DNA from: Microvirga flocculans ATCC BAA-817
GTDB taxonomy: Bacteria > Pseudomonadota > Alphaproteobacteria > Rhizobiales > Beijerinckiaceae
Assembly: GCF_000518665.1 (NCBI RefSeq)
Contig: NZ_JAEA01000003.1
Location: 291,036 to 355,035, forward strand
Length of the DNA stretch: 64,000 bases
Direction of reading: 5' to 3'
Shown: positions 41,904-51,277 of the stretch, one piece after another
How the letters are laid out: every line of letters starts with the position of its first letter
Position numbering within the stretch: the stretch's first letter is position 1
The notes under the pieces: generated by a model
What the model was told of the DNA's origin: nothing
What the model saw: only the letters and a program-made list of their open reading frames with translations
Databases searched by the model: none
Translations under genes and position numbers: made by a program

Positions 41904-43106
41904 TCAGGCCACGAGCCGCGGCAAGGCCTCGCCGATGCGGCGCACCGCCTCTTCCACGTCCTCGGGCTTGCGCAGGTAACACAGGCGCAGGTAGCCCTCG
42001 CCCGCCTCGCCGAAGGCGGAGCCCGGCGCGAGGCCCACATTCGCCTCGTCGATGAGGCGAAAGGCGATGTCTTTCGCGTTCGTGGCGCCCTTGATCTTCA
42101 GGAAGGCGTAGAAGGCGCCGTTCGGCGGCGGCAGCGCGACGAGGCCGGTCTGCGCGAGCCGCCCGACGATCTCGCGGCCGCGCCGCGCGCGGGCGATCTG
42201 ATCGGCGAGGAAGCTTTCGCCCTGCTCCATGGCGGCGACGCCCGCGCGCTGGATGAAGACCGGCGTTCCGGAGGACTGGTACTGAATCAGGTTTTCGATG
42301 ATCTGGCCCAGGGCCGGCGGAGCCTCGATCCAGCCGAGGCGCCATCCGGTCATGGCCCAGTTCTTGGAGAAGGTCTGCACGAAGAGGATTCTGTCCTCGG
42401 GCTCCATCACATCGCGGAAGGACGGCGCGCGGCCGTCGACGGCGAGGGCTGGATCGTGGATGAAGCGGCCGTAGATCTCGTCGGCCACGATCCAGAGGCC
42501 GTGCCGCCGGGCGAGAGCGAGCGCAGCGCGCAGGTCCTCGTGGCTCGCTACCCAGCCGGTCGGGTTCGAAGGCGAGTTGATTACGAGCACGCGGGTGCGC
42601 GGCGTGACCGCCTTTTCGAGGCGCTCGATATCGAGGTGCCAGCCCTTCTCGTCGATGGTCATCGGCACGGAAACGGGCCGGGCGCCGGCAATGGTGATCG
42701 CGCCCGCGAAATTGGGCCAGGCGGGTGTCGGGATCAGCACCTCGTCGCCGTTGCCTGAGAGCAGGCGGAAGGCGATCTGCATCGCCGGCATGCCGCCGGA
42801 GGTCACGAAGAAGCGCTCGGGATCGAAGGCTTTGCGATAGAGCTGCTCGTGATAGCGGGCGATGGCCTGGCGCAGCTCGGGGATGCCGCGCTGATAGGTG
42901 TAGAAGGTCTCGCCCTGCGCCAGCGAGCGGGCCGCCGCCTCGCAGATGAAGGACGGCGTCGGCAGGTCGCCCTCGCCCACCCAGAGCGGGATGATGCCGG
43001 GCTTCGACCGGCCGTAGGTGAACACATCGACGATGCCGCTCGTCGGCGCCTGCTCAGCCTCAGGACGCAGGTTGAGAACGGACGGAATCGCGACGGACGC
43101 ATTCAT
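41904..43106 (-). CDS. PLP-dependent aminotransferase (class I/II)
   Basis: A 400-residue aminotransferase of the aspartate/aromatic fold type I. The PLP lysine is in FVQTFSKNWAMTGWRLGW. NSPSNPTGWV and the VADEIYGRFIHD aspartate loop complete the cofactor site, and the C-terminal arginine for substrate carboxyl is in YLRLCYLRKPEDV. It would transfer amino groups between an amino acid and 2-oxoglutarate; the substrate is open. It stands alone, with no close operon partner. Confidence 0.9.
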   Translation of the reverse strand: MNASVAIPSVLNLRPEAEQAPTSGIVDVFTYGRSKPGIIPLWVGEGDLPTPSFICEAAARSLAQGETFYTYQRGIPELRQAIARYHEQLYRKAFDPERFFVTSGGMPAMQIAFRLLSGNGDEVLIPTPAWPNFAGAITIAGARPVSVPMTIDEKGWHLDIERLEKAVTPRTRVLVINSPSNPTGWVASHEDLRAALALARRHGLWIVADEIYGRFIHDPALAVDGRAPSFRDVMEPEDRILFVQTFSKNWAMTGWRLGWIEAPPALGQIIENLIQYQSSGTPVFIQRAGVAAMEQGESFLADQIARARRGREIVGRLAQTGLVALPPPNGAFYAFLKIKGATNAKDIAFRLIDEANVGLAPGSAFGEAGEGYLRLCYLRKPEDVEEAVRRIGEALPRLVA

Positions 43107-43268
43107 GGGAGATTTCCTCGGGAACGGATGAACAGGGATGACCCGTTCGCCCCCTCATGGCAAGCGCCGAATGCGTCTCATGACAAAAGACGAAGATCCC
43201 GATCGAAACCGGTGATGTTTGGCGCGCAGGTCCCGGAGGAGGACCGCCTCTGCGGGAGCCGCAGGGCG

Positions 43269-43703
43269 CTAAGGCGTGCGCCCGCTCTTCATCATGTCGC
43301 GGATTTCCGTCAGCAGCTTCACGTCCGCCGGAATCTCGGGGGCCTTCTCGGCCGTGCCGGTCTTGGCGTCTTCGGCCTTGCGCAGCTGGTTCATGCCCTT
43401 GACCAGGAGGAAGAGGATCCAGGCGATGATGACGAAGTTGATGGCGACAGTGATGAAGTTGCCCCAGCCCAGGACTGCGCCCTGCTTGCGGGCCTCTTCG
43501 AGCGACGTCGCCGTGACGTTGCCCGACAGGGTCGTGAAGTAGTTCGAGAAATCGAGGCCGCCGGTCACGGCCCCGATGATGGGCATGAAGATGTCGCCGA
43601 CCAGCGAATCGACGATCCTGCCGAAGGCGGCGCCGATGATGATGCCGATGGCCAGATCGACCACGTTGCCGCGCAGGGCGAACTGCTTGAACTCGTTCCA
43701 CAT
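43269..43703 (-). CDS. mscL: Large-conductance mechanosensitive channel
   Basis: A 144-residue channel that opens under membrane stretch and releases solutes in osmotic downshock. It has the N-terminal amphipathic helix [20 protein letters not shown], the conserved TM1 start [22 protein letters not shown] and TM2 [20 protein letters not shown]. The C-terminal helix bundle is [11 protein letters not shown]. It is a single gene, complete and of normal size. Confidence 0.95.
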   Translation of the reverse strand: MWNEFKQFALRGNVVDLAIGIIIGAAFGRIVDSLVGDIFMPIIGAVTGGLDFSNYFTTLSGNVTATSLEEARKQGAVLGWGNFITVAINFVIIAWILFLLVKGMNQLRKAEDAKTGTAEKAPEIPADVKLLTEIRDMMKSGRTP

Positions 43704-43759
43704 GACCGGACCTCTTGAAGCCTGTCTCCAGGCTTAAGCTGCCCGACCTGAGAATTTCG

Positions 43760-44287
43760 TCAAGGGTTGCGGCTCGCCAGGAGGCTCTGCAGGTCCAGGC
43801 GCTCCGTCACCATCTTGAGCTCGCCGCTCGCCGTCCTGGGCCATTGGTCCTCCGGACGGTCCACATAGAGCTCGATGCCGTTGCCGTCGGGATCGCTCAG
43901 GTACAAGGCCTCGCTCACCCCGTGATCGCTCGCGCCCTGCAGCGGAATGCCCGCCTCGGCCAGCCGGTAGAGAGCATCGGCCAGAGCCGCACGCGAGGGA
44001 TAGAGGATCGCCACATGGTAGAGGCCCGTGGTGCCGGGGGGCGGCGGCGACCCGCCCTTGCTCTCCCAGGTATTGAGGCCGATGTGGTGGTGATACCCGC
44101 CGGCCGAGACGAAGGCCGCCTGGGTGCCGTAGCGCTGGATCAGCTCGAAGCCGAGCACGCCGCAATAGAAGGCCAGCGAGCGCTCGAGATCGGCGACCTT
44201 CAGGTGCACATGGCCGATCCTGACGCCGGGATCGATGGGCCGGGCCATCTTCGTCCTGGCGCTGTCGTAGGGAATGGGGTTGACCAT
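43760..44287 (-). CDS. VOC-family dioxygenase/glyoxalase-like protein
   Basis: A 175-residue protein with two beta-alpha-beta-beta-beta modules of the VOC fold. Likely metal ligands are His in GHVHLKVADLERS, His in GLYHVAILYPSR and Glu in DPDGNGIELYVDRPEDQW, as in extradiol dioxygenases (catechol 2,3-dioxygenase-like). It starts 9 bp after the DoxX gene on the same strand, and a LysR gene diverges from that pair. Substrate not known. Confidence 0.85.
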   Translation of the reverse strand: MVNPIPYDSARTKMARPIDPGVRIGHVHLKVADLERSLAFYCGVLGFELIQRYGTQAAFVSAGGYHHHIGLNTWESKGGSPPPPGTTGLYHVAILYPSRAALADALYRLAEAGIPLQGASDHGVSEALYLSDPDGNGIELYVDRPEDQWPRTASGELKMVTERLDLQSLLASRNP

Positions 44288-44296
44288 GGGGGCACC

Positions 44297-44731
44297 TCAG
44301 GCTGAACGTGTGGACAATGCGTGGCCGGTACCGACCGATCCGCCCTGCAGGGCATAGGCGCCGCTGCCGAGAAGAGCCTGGGTCACGAGAGCCGCGATCC
44401 AGAACGCCAGGTACTCCCAGCCACCGTTCGGGTTGTTGAAGAAGAAGCCCGCCGGTCCATGAACGAAGACGATGGCGCCGAGCAGGACCGGGATCAGGGC
44501 GAGCGATACCCAGCGGGTGAAGACGCCCAGGATGAGGGCGACGCCCCCCACCGTTTCCGCCAGGATGGTCAGATAGGCAAGAGCCGGAGGCAGGCCGAGG
44601 CTGCCAAAGAACTGAGCCGCGCCGGCGGGGGTGAAGACGAAGAACTTGAGGCCCGCATGGGCCAGGAAAAGAACGCCGAGCGTGATGCGCAGGATCAGGG
44701 CGGCGTAGGGGGCGGTCCGGGTATCGATCAT
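44297..44731 (-). CDS. DoxX-family membrane protein
   Basis: A 144-residue inner-membrane protein with four helices and the family pattern ILRITLGVLFLAHAGLKFFV near the start, then ILAETVGGVALILGVFTRW. The start MIDTRTAPYAAL at 44731 is taken; a longer version would cross the promoter region. DoxX proteins are linked to quinone or oxidative-stress enzymes, but no general activity is set. It is paired with a VOC gene and diverges from a LysR regulator, a common module. Confidence 0.85.
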   Translation of the reverse strand: MIDTRTAPYAALILRITLGVLFLAHAGLKFFVFTPAGAAQFFGSLGLPPALAYLTILAETVGGVALILGVFTRWVSLALIPVLLGAIVFVHGPAGFFFNNPNGGWEYLAFWIAALVTQALLGSGAYALQGGSVGTGHALSTRSA

Positions 44732-44780
44732 GGGAAAATCTCCAGAATGGTGCCTCCCATATGATCTCAAACCGATGATA

Positions 44781-44805
44781 TGATAATCTCACAACCAGAA
44801 TATCA
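44781..44805. promoter_or_regulatory. Possible LysR operator
   Basis: An inverted repeat TGATA-N15-TATCA lies between the DoxX and LysR starts, about 30 bp before the LysR start and 50 bp before DoxX. LysR regulators bind partial dyads here and control the divergent gene. The dyad is short, so chance is possible. Confidence 0.45.
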
Positions 44806-44833
44806 GTTCACACCTATAGAGTGAGACAGAGCC

Positions 44834-45748
44834 ATGCTCGACCGCGTCACCAGCATGCAGGTCTTCGTCCGCGTCGCGGGGCTCGGCAGCTTCTCGGCAG
44901 CGGCACGGGCTCTTCACCTGTCTCAGACCATGGTGACGAAGCATGTGGCCGCCCTCGAGGAGAGGCTCGGAGTCAAGCTGCTGCACCGCTCCACCCGCAA
45001 GCTGACGCTCACCGAGGGAGGCCGGAACTATCTCGCCGCCTGCGAGCGCATCCTGGCCGAGATCGAGGAGGCGGAGGCCTCCGCGAGCCTGGAGCGCATC
45101 GAGCCCCGAGGCGTGCTGCGGCTCAACGTGCCGCTGACCTTCGGCTTCCGGCACATCGCCCCCGCCATTCCCGAATTCACCCGCCTCCATCCGGCGGTCT
45201 CCTTCGACCTCGGTCTTGCCGACCGCTACGTGGACCTGATCGAGGAGGGATGGGACCTGGCCATCCGGATCGGGCGGCTGAAGGATTCGAGCCTCGTCGC
45301 CCGGCGCCTGGCCCCCTGCCGGACCGTCGTCTGCGCCGCCCCCTCCTATCTGAAGGAGCATGGCATTCCGCAAACCCTCGACGACCTCGCCCGCCATAAC
45401 TGCCTCGGCTATACCCTGCCGAGCGCCATCGGCGCGAACCGCTGGACCTTCGGCCCGGAGGGCGAGATCGTCGTGCCCGTGCAGGGCAACCTGCGCGCCA
45501 ATAACGGCGATGCGCTGCTGGCCGCGGCGGCGGCGGGACAGGGGCTCATCTACCAGCCCACCTTCATCGTGGGCGACAGCCTGCGGGACGGAAGCCTCGT
45601 CCCGGTCCTGGGCGGCTACCCGACCTACCAGCCCGGAATCCACGCCGTCCTGCCTTCGGCCCGTCAGGCCCCGGCCAAGGTGCGCGCCTTCATCGCGTTT
45701 CTCGCCGCACGCTTCGCGCCCGAGCCGGACTGGGACAGAGGCCTGTGA
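44834..45748 (+). CDS. LysR-family transcriptional regulator
   Basis: A 304-residue regulator. The N-terminal helix-turn-helix runs VRVAGLGSFSAAARALHLSQ, and then EERLGVKLLHRSTRKLTLTE completes the DNA-binding domain (residues about 1-65). The C-terminal effector domain with two lobes has GVLRLNVPLTFG and GQGLIYQPTFIVGD. It diverges from the DoxX-VOC pair and probably controls it. The closest characterised group is the CrgA/YafC-like LysR branch, from memory. Confidence 0.92.
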   Translation: MLDRVTSMQVFVRVAGLGSFSAAARALHLSQTMVTKHVAALEERLGVKLLHRSTRKLTLTEGGRNYLAACERILAEIEEAEASASLERIEPRGVLRLNVPLTFGFRHIAPAIPEFTRLHPAVSFDLGLADRYVDLIEEGWDLAIRIGRLKDSSLVARRLAPCRTVVCAAPSYLKEHGIPQTLDDLARHNCLGYTLPSAIGANRWTFGPEGEIVVPVQGNLRANNGDALLAAAAAGQGLIYQPTFIVGDSLRDGSLVPVLGGYPTYQPGIHAVLPSARQAPAKVRAFIAFLAARFAPEPDWDRGL

Positions 45749-45821
45749 CCGGGTGGCGGTGGCCTTCACCCCTTTAAACGGCTAAAGCTACTCGGCGTTT
45801 TCTGTTCGAGGGTTCACGCCT

Positions 45822-48800
45822 ATGGTCGCCACCTGGGCCGTTGTGTTATCGGCGCTGCTCTATCTGTGCCTCCTGTTCACGGTCGCCTATTGGGGCGACA
45901 ACTGGGGGCGGCGCTTCGTTCAGGGGCCGGCCCGCTCCACCATCGCGGCCCTCGCGCTGGCCGTCTATTGCACGTCCTGGACCTTCTTCGGCTCGGTGGG
46001 GCTCGCCAGCCGCTCGGGCTTCGACTTTCTCGCCATCTATATCGGCCCGATCCTTGTGATCGGCCTGGGCTTTCCCCTGGTCGCCCGGGTCGTGCGGGTG
46101 GCCAAGACCCAGAACATCTCCTCCATCGCCGACTTCGTGGCCGCCCGCTACGGCAAGAGCGAGCGGGTGGCGGCCCTCGTGAGCCTGATCGCCCTCATCG
46201 GCTCCATCCCCTACATCGCCCTGCAGCTGAAGGCGGTCTCGTCCTCTCTCGACGTGTTCCTGACCGCGGCGAACGGAGCATCCATTGCGCAGCTTCCGTT
46301 TCTCGGCGACCTCGCGCTCGTCGTCGCCCTCGTGCTGGCGGGATTCGCCGTCGCTTTCGGCACACGCCACACGGATGCGACCGCGCACCAGAACGGGCTT
46401 CTGCTCGCCATTTCCCTCGAATCCCTGGTGAAGCTTATCGCCTTCCTCGTTGTCGGCGGCTACATCACCTTCGTCATGTTCGACGGCTATGACGGCATCG
46501 TTCAGATCCTCAACGCGCAGGGCACCAGTTCCGAGCTGATCGAGCGGACCTCGGGCTTCGGCAGCTACATCACCCTGATCCTGCTCTCGACCTGCGCCAC
46601 CATCCTCCTGCCGCGCCAGTTCCATGTGACGGTGGTCGAGAACAGCGACATCATGGATCTGAAGAGAGCGGCCTGGCTCTTCCCGGTCTATCTCATCCTG
46701 ATCAATCTCTTCGTCATTCCGGTGGCGCTGGCGGGCCTCGCCGCCTTTCCGGAAGGAGCGGTGGACCGGGACATGACCGTGCTCGCGCTGCCACTCCAGA
46801 ACCACGCGGGCTCCCTGGCGGTGCTCGCCTTCCTCGGCGGGTTTTCGGCGGCGACCGCGATGGTGATCGTCGATTCCATCGCGGTCGCGGTGATGATCTC
46901 CAATCATCTGGTCATGCCCATCGTCCTGCGGCGGCGCGCCTTCTCGGGCATCGACCCGGGCAATTTCGTGATCGGCGTGCGGCGCGTATCCATCGTCATC
47001 GTCATCCTGCTGGGCTACGCCTATTACCGCGCCTCGGGCGAGGCGGCCCTCGCGGCCATCGGCCTGTTGTCCTTCGCGGCCATCGCGCAGGTCGCGCCCG
47101 CCTTCATCGGTGGCCTGATCTGGTCGCGCGGCACGGCGCTCGGCGCCAGCGTCGGGCTCATCGTCGGCTTCGTCACCTGGGCCTATACGCTGCTCCTGCC
47201 CAGCCTCGTCTGGGACGGCGTGTTCTGGTCCGACGTGGTCGTCACGGGGCCGTTCGGAATCGCCGCTCTCAAGCCGACATCCCTGTTCGGCGTGAACCTG
47301 CCGCAGCTCACCCATGGCGTGGTGTGGAGCCTCACCCTCAACATTCTCTGCTACGTCGCCTTCTCCCTGTGGCGCCCGGTCACGGCCATGGAGCAGATCC
47401 AGGCCGGGATCTTCGTGGGCGAGGCCACAGCCTCCTCGACCCCGAGCTTCCGCCTGTTCCGCGCGAGCGTGACCGTCGGCGAGCTGCGGGCGACGGTCGC
47501 GCGCTATCTCGGCGACGAACGGACGACCCGTTCGTTCGAAGGCTTCTCGCACAGCCGCGGGCAGAGTCTGGAACCCCGCGCAGAAGCGGATATTCATCTG
47601 CTTCGCTATGCGGAACACCTGCTGGCCTCGGCCATCGGCACCGCGTCCTCGCGTCTGGCCCTCTCGCTGCTGCTTCGCCGCCGCACCGTGTCGACGGAAG
47701 CGGCCCTCAAGCTTCTCGACGACGCCTCCGCCGCGATCCAGCATAGCCGCGACCTTCTCCAGCATGCGCTGAACTACGCCAAGCAGGGCATCACGGTCAT
47801 CGACAGCGACCTGCGCCTGCTGGCCTGGAACCAAGCCTTCATCGACCTCTACGACATGCCGCCCAACTTCGTGCAGGTCGGCATCAGCATGGAGCAGATC
47901 GTGCGCTACAACGCGACACGCGGCTCCTATGGTCCGGGCCGGATCGAGGATCTCGTCGCGGCCCGCCTCCATTCCTTCCGGCACGATGTGGAACCCGTGC
48001 GCCTCAAGCTCCATCCCTCCGGCAAGGTGATCGAGATCCGCTCGAACCTGCTGCCCGACGGCGGCCACGTGACGACCTATACGGACGTGACCGAGACCGT
48101 TCTGGCGGAAGAGGCGAGCCGCCGCGCAAACGAGACGCTGGAGCAGCGCGTGCGCGAAAGAACCGAGGAGCTGACGCGCCTCAACGAGGCGCTGCGGCAT
48201 GCGAAGGCGGAGGCCGACGAGGCGAATATCTCCAAGACGCGCTTCCTCGCCGCCGCCTCGCACGACATCCTGCAACCGCTCAACGCCGCGCGCCTTTATG
48301 CCACCTCCCTCGTGGAACGGGACCGCGAGGCGGGCGATGGGACCCTTGCCGAGAACATCGATGCGTCCCTCGACGCGGTCGAGGAAATCCTCACCGCCAT
48401 CCTCGACATCTCGCGCCTCGACACGGGCGCCATGAAGCCGCAATGGTCGAGCTTCCGCATCGATGAGCTGTTCCGCCAGCTCCAGCTGGAATTCGAGCCC
48501 GTCGCGCGCAAGAAGGGCTTGAGACTCGTCTTCGTCCTCTCCTCGCTCACGGTGCGCTCCGACCGGCGTCTCATGCGCCGTCTTTTGCAGAACCTGATAT
48601 CCAACGCGATCAAGTACACACCCTCGGGCCGCGTGCTCGTCGGCGCGCGCAGGCGTGCCGGGAATCTCGCTCTGGAAGTATGGGATACGGGCTTGGGGAT
48701 TCCCGCCTCGAAGCAGCGCGTGGTGTTCCGCGAGTTCCAGCGTCTGGACCAGGGCGTGAAGGTCGCGCGCGGCCTGGGGCTGGGTCTCTCCATCGTCGAA

Positions 48801-49331
48801 CGCATCGGCCGCGTTCTCAAGCACGCGATCACCCTCAACTCGGAGGTGGGACGCGGCTCCGTGTTCCGCGTCGAGGTGCCGGTCGTCGCGGCCCTTCCGG
48901 CCACGGTGGCCGCGCCGGAGCCGCCGAAGCCCGCTGCAACCGTGCTCTCGGGCTTGCGCGTGCTCATCATCGACAACGAACCGGCCATCCTGGAGGGCAT
49001 GCGCCTTCTGCTTTCGGGCTGGGGATGCGAAGCCTGGACGGCCTCGGACCTCGAGACCGCGCACCAGGCGCTGCGCGCGCATAAGGTGCTGCCCGATGTC
49101 ATCATCGCCGATTACCACCTGGACGAGACCGACGGGCTCGAAGTCGTCAAGGCCCTGCGCTGGAAGACGCAGGTGGATACGCCCGCCGTGCTCGTGACCG
49201 CAGACCGCACCCCGATCGTGCGGGATGCTGCGGCATCGATGAGCATCCACGTGCTCAACAAGCCGCTGAAGCCTGCGGCCCTGCGCGCCCTGCTCACGCA
49301 ATGGCGCGCGACGAAGGTGGCGGCGGAATAG
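45822..49331 (+). CDS. Sodium:solute symporter-type hybrid sensor histidine kinase
   Basis: A 1169-residue membrane protein. About residues 1-510 are a complete SSS-type symporter domain with some 13 helices (e.g. YCTSWTFFGSVGLASRSG early on). A PAS-like domain follows at about 640-755, then a coiled coil (LEQRVRERTEELTRLNEAL). The HisKA domain has His814 in AASHDILQPLNAARLY, the ATPase domain NLISNAIKYT at about 924, and DTGLGIPASKQ. A C-terminal receiver domain has phospho-acceptor Asp1097 in IIADYHLDETDG. It resembles CbrA/CrbS/NahK-type kinases, which govern carbon use and acetate switching. No response regulator gene adjoins it, so a distant partner or the own receiver is used. Confidence 0.93.
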   Translation: MVATWAVVLSALLYLCLLFTVAYWGDNWGRRFVQGPARSTIAALALAVYCTSWTFFGSVGLASRSGFDFLAIYIGPILVIGLGFPLVARVVRVAKTQNISSIADFVAARYGKSERVAALVSLIALIGSIPYIALQLKAVSSSLDVFLTAANGASIAQLPFLGDLALVVALVLAGFAVAFGTRHTDATAHQNGLLLAISLESLVKLIAFLVVGGYITFVMFDGYDGIVQILNAQGTSSELIERTSGFGSYITLILLSTCATILLPRQFHVTVVENSDIMDLKRAAWLFPVYLILINLFVIPVALAGLAAFPEGAVDRDMTVLALPLQNHAGSLAVLAFLGGFSAATAMVIVDSIAVAVMISNHLVMPIVLRRRAFSGIDPGNFVIGVRRVSIVIVILLGYAYYRASGEAALAAIGLLSFAAIAQVAPAFIGGLIWSRGTALGASVGLIVGFVTWAYTLLLPSLVWDGVFWSDVVVTGPFGIAALKPTSLFGVNLPQLTHGVVWSLTLNILCYVAFSLWRPVTAMEQIQAGIFVGEATASSTPSFRLFRASVTVGELRATVARYLGDERTTRSFEGFSHSRGQSLEPRAEADIHLLRYAEHLLASAIGTASSRLALSLLLRRRTVSTEAALKLLDDASAAIQHSRDLLQHALNYAKQGITVIDSDLRLLAWNQAFIDLYDMPPNFVQVGISMEQIVRYNATRGSYGPGRIEDLVAARLHSFRHDVEPVRLKLHPSGKVIEIRSNLLPDGGHVTTYTDVTETVLAEEASRRANETLEQRVRERTEELTRLNEALRHAKAEADEANISKTRFLAAASHDILQPLNAARLYATSLVERDREAGDGTLAENIDASLDAVEEILTAILDISRLDTGAMKPQWSSFRIDELFRQLQLEFEPVARKKGLRLVFVLSSLTVRSDRRLMRRLLQNLISNAIKYTPSGRVLVGARRRAGNLALEVWDTGLGIPASKQRVVFREFQRLDQGVKVARGLGLGLSIVERIGRVLKHAITLNSEVGRGSVFRVEVPVVAALPATVAAPEPPKPAATVLSGLRVLIIDNEPAILEGMRLLLSGWGCEAWTASDLETAHQALRAHKVLPDVIIADYHLDETDGLEVVKALRWKTQVDTPAVLVTADRTPIVRDAAASMSIHVLNKPLKPAALRALLTQWRATKVAAE

Positions 49332-49344
49332 GCCCGAACCGGCG

Positions 49345-50043
49345 TCAGGCCGGCCGCAGCGCAAGATCGACGGCAGCCAGGGCGTGGATCGTCGTGGTGT
49401 CGAAGAGCGGCACGGCGCTGTCGTCCTGGGAAACGAGCAGCATGATCTCGGTGCAGCCGAGGATGATGCCTTGCGCGCCGCGCGCGATCAGGCGGGCGAT
49501 GATCTCCCGGTAGGCCTGACGCGATTCCGGCCTGACGCGTCCGAGCACGAGTTCGTTGTAGATGACCTCATGAACGATCCGGCGATCCCTCTCGTCGGGC
49601 ACGAGGACATCGAGGCCGTGGCGCTGTTGCAGGCGGCCTTTGTAGAAGTCCTGCTCCATGGTGAAGGCCGTGCCCAGAAGGCCCACCCTCCGGAAGCCCG
49701 CCGCCGCGATCCGCTCCGCCGTGGGATCGGCGATATGCAGCAGCGGAAGGGCCACCGCCGTTTCGATCGCGCCTGCGAGGCGGTGCATCGTGTTGGTGCA
49801 CAGGACAATGAACTCGGCGCCGCCGCGCTCGAGTCTGTGCGCCGCATCCTTCATCGCATCCGCGAGCCGCTCCCAGTCGCCCTCGTGCTGAAGCTGCTTG
49901 ATGGCGTCGAAATCCACGGACCACATCAGGCATTGCGCCGAGTGGACGCCGCCCAGCCGCCGGTTCGTTTCCCGATTGATGATGCGATAATACTCGGCCG
50001 AGCTTTCCCAGCTCATGCCGCCGATGAGTCTGATGGTCCGCAT
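49345..50043 (-). CDS. Aspartate/glutamate racemase family protein
   Basis: A 232-residue cofactor-independent racemase. The two catalytic cysteines are in EFIVLCTNTMHR and GIILGCTEIMLLV, as the family needs. The start MRTIRLIGGMSWESSAEYYR is typical of aspartate racemases (YgeA type). It interconverts D- and L-forms of an acidic amino acid; whether aspartate or glutamate is open. It lies 8 bp downstream of the isomerase gene on the same strand. Confidence 0.9.
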   Translation of the reverse strand: MRTIRLIGGMSWESSAEYYRIINRETNRRLGGVHSAQCLMWSVDFDAIKQLQHEGDWERLADAMKDAAHRLERGGAEFIVLCTNTMHRLAGAIETAVALPLLHIADPTAERIAAAGFRRVGLLGTAFTMEQDFYKGRLQQRHGLDVLVPDERDRRIVHEVIYNELVLGRVRPESRQAYREIIARLIARGAQGIILGCTEIMLLVSQDDSAVPLFDTTTIHALAAVDLALRPA

Positions 50044-50051
50044 GATTCAGG

Positions 50052-50675
50052 TCAGGGGTTGGGCGTGTAGGGCGCGCGGCCGCTTGCGAGCGCGTCGTCG
50101 AGCAGGTCGAGCCGGTCCTGCCCCCAGAACACCTCGCCGTCGAGCACATAGGCCGGGGAGCCGAAGACATCGGCTGCGACCGCGTTTTCCAGATTGAGCG
50201 CATAGATCGCTTCGGTGCTGCTGCCCGTGGCGATGTCCATCAGCGAGGACGAGTCGAGCCCCGCCTGCTCCGCCAGTTCCGTGAGCACGACCGGATCCGC
50301 GAGGTTGCGCTCCTCCTCCCAGATGGCCGCGAAGGCCCGGCGCAGGAAGGCGTCCGGGCTCTTGCCCGAGGCGGCGATGGCGATCACGAAGCGGTCGGCG
50401 AGGTTCACGTCGAAGGGCCAGTACTTCGGCGCGATGTTGAAGGACAGCCCGCGCTTCTCGCGCCAGCGCTGAAGCTCGAGGATCCGGTAACGCTGCCGGG
50501 CCGGGTGACGCTGGGCGAGCGGCAGACCGCCGGTTTCCGCAAAGACACGGCCCAGGAAGACCGGCTTGAAATTGACCTCGGCCCCATGCCTGCGGACGAT
50601 TTCCATGAAGGGCGCGTGGCCGATATAGGCCCAGGGGCTCACGAGGGAGAAGTAATAGTCGATGATGCGGGGCAT
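50052..50675 (-). CDS. 2-hydroxychromene-2-carboxylate isomerase (DsbA-like fold)
   Basis: A 207-residue thioredoxin-fold protein of the kappa-GST/HCCA isomerase group. It begins MPRIIDYYFSLVSPWAYIGH, with the SxWxY glutathione-binding Ser in place of a DsbA cysteine, and shows the cis-proline region VFGSPAYVLDGEVFWGQDRL. It uses glutathione for ring isomerisation in naphthalene-type breakdown, but no such pathway is seen here, so a general glutathione role is possible. A longer start reading lacks a ribosome site. Confidence 0.85.
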   Translation of the reverse strand: MPRIIDYYFSLVSPWAYIGHAPFMEIVRRHGAEVNFKPVFLGRVFAETGGLPLAQRHPARQRYRILELQRWREKRGLSFNIAPKYWPFDVNLADRFVIAIAASGKSPDAFLRRAFAAIWEEERNLADPVVLTELAEQAGLDSSSLMDIATGSSTEAIYALNLENAVAADVFGSPAYVLDGEVFWGQDRLDLLDDALASGRAPYTPNP

Positions 50676-50728
50676 GGGTCCAATTCGGGGTTCGTCAGGC
50701 CGAAGCGGCGATGCCCCAGCTTGGACCA

Positions 50729-51277
50729 TCAGGCGGCGCTCTTCAATGTCTCTTCCGCCCTGAGAAACGCCTCCACCTCGGGGCCCGCCGCCGGAGCCTC
50801 GCCCTGGACGCCCGTTTCGGCGAGCAGCCGGTCCATGCCGATGAAGGTCCGTTCCTTGCGGTCATAAAGGCCCGCCCGCACGAGGGCGATGGCGTTGAGG
50901 ATGGGGCTGCCGTCCTTGGATTCCGAGACCAGCCGGTGCTCCATGACCACGTGGCTGTCGGACCAGGTGAGGATGCGCGTCTCCAGGGTAAAGGCGCGGA
51001 AGGGCCTGAGTTCCCGCCGGAACCGGATCTGTCCCGCGCCGACCACTGGCACCCAGCCGTGCCTGAGAATGGCCCGCCAGAGACCGGAGCGGAGCATAAT
51101 GTCGGTGCGGCCGAGATCCATGAGCGTCCAGTAGCGCCCGTTGTTCATGTGCATCGACGTGTCGAGGTCGTGCGGCCAGACGCGGAAGTTGAGGCGGGAC
51201 ACGTCACGTACCGGGTCGAGCCTCGGCCGGAAGAAGGACGCGACGATCAGATGCAGGACGCGCAGCCAGAGGTTCAT
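50729..51277 (-). CDS. Acyl-CoA thioesterase-like protein (hotdog fold, THEM6-like)
   Basis: A 182-residue protein with a hydrophobic N-terminus (LWLRVLHLIVASFF) and a 4HBT hotdog domain with WPHDLDTSMHMNNGRYWTLM, which contains the conserved Asp/Asn pair of this fold. A second stretch, GAGQIRFRRELRPF, completes the family. It should hydrolyse a long-chain acyl-thioester; the natural substrate is not defined. Its ATG overlaps the stop of the DinB gene (ATGA), so the two are coupled. Confidence 0.82.
   Translation of the reverse strand: MNLWLRVLHLIVASFFRPRLDPVRDVSRLNFRVWPHDLDTSMHMNNGRYWTLMDLGRTDIMLRSGLWRAILRHGWVPVVGAGQIRFRRELRPFRAFTLETRILTWSDSHVVMEHRLVSESKDGSPILNAIALVRAGLYDRKERTFIGMDRLLAETGVQGEAPAAGPEVEAFLRAEETLKSAA

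Noticed and set aside
45846..49364. A 1172-codon frame antisense to the hybrid kinase
   Set aside because: High GC at codon third positions removes stops on the other strand. The peptide is Arg/Asp/Gly/His-rich without any domain.
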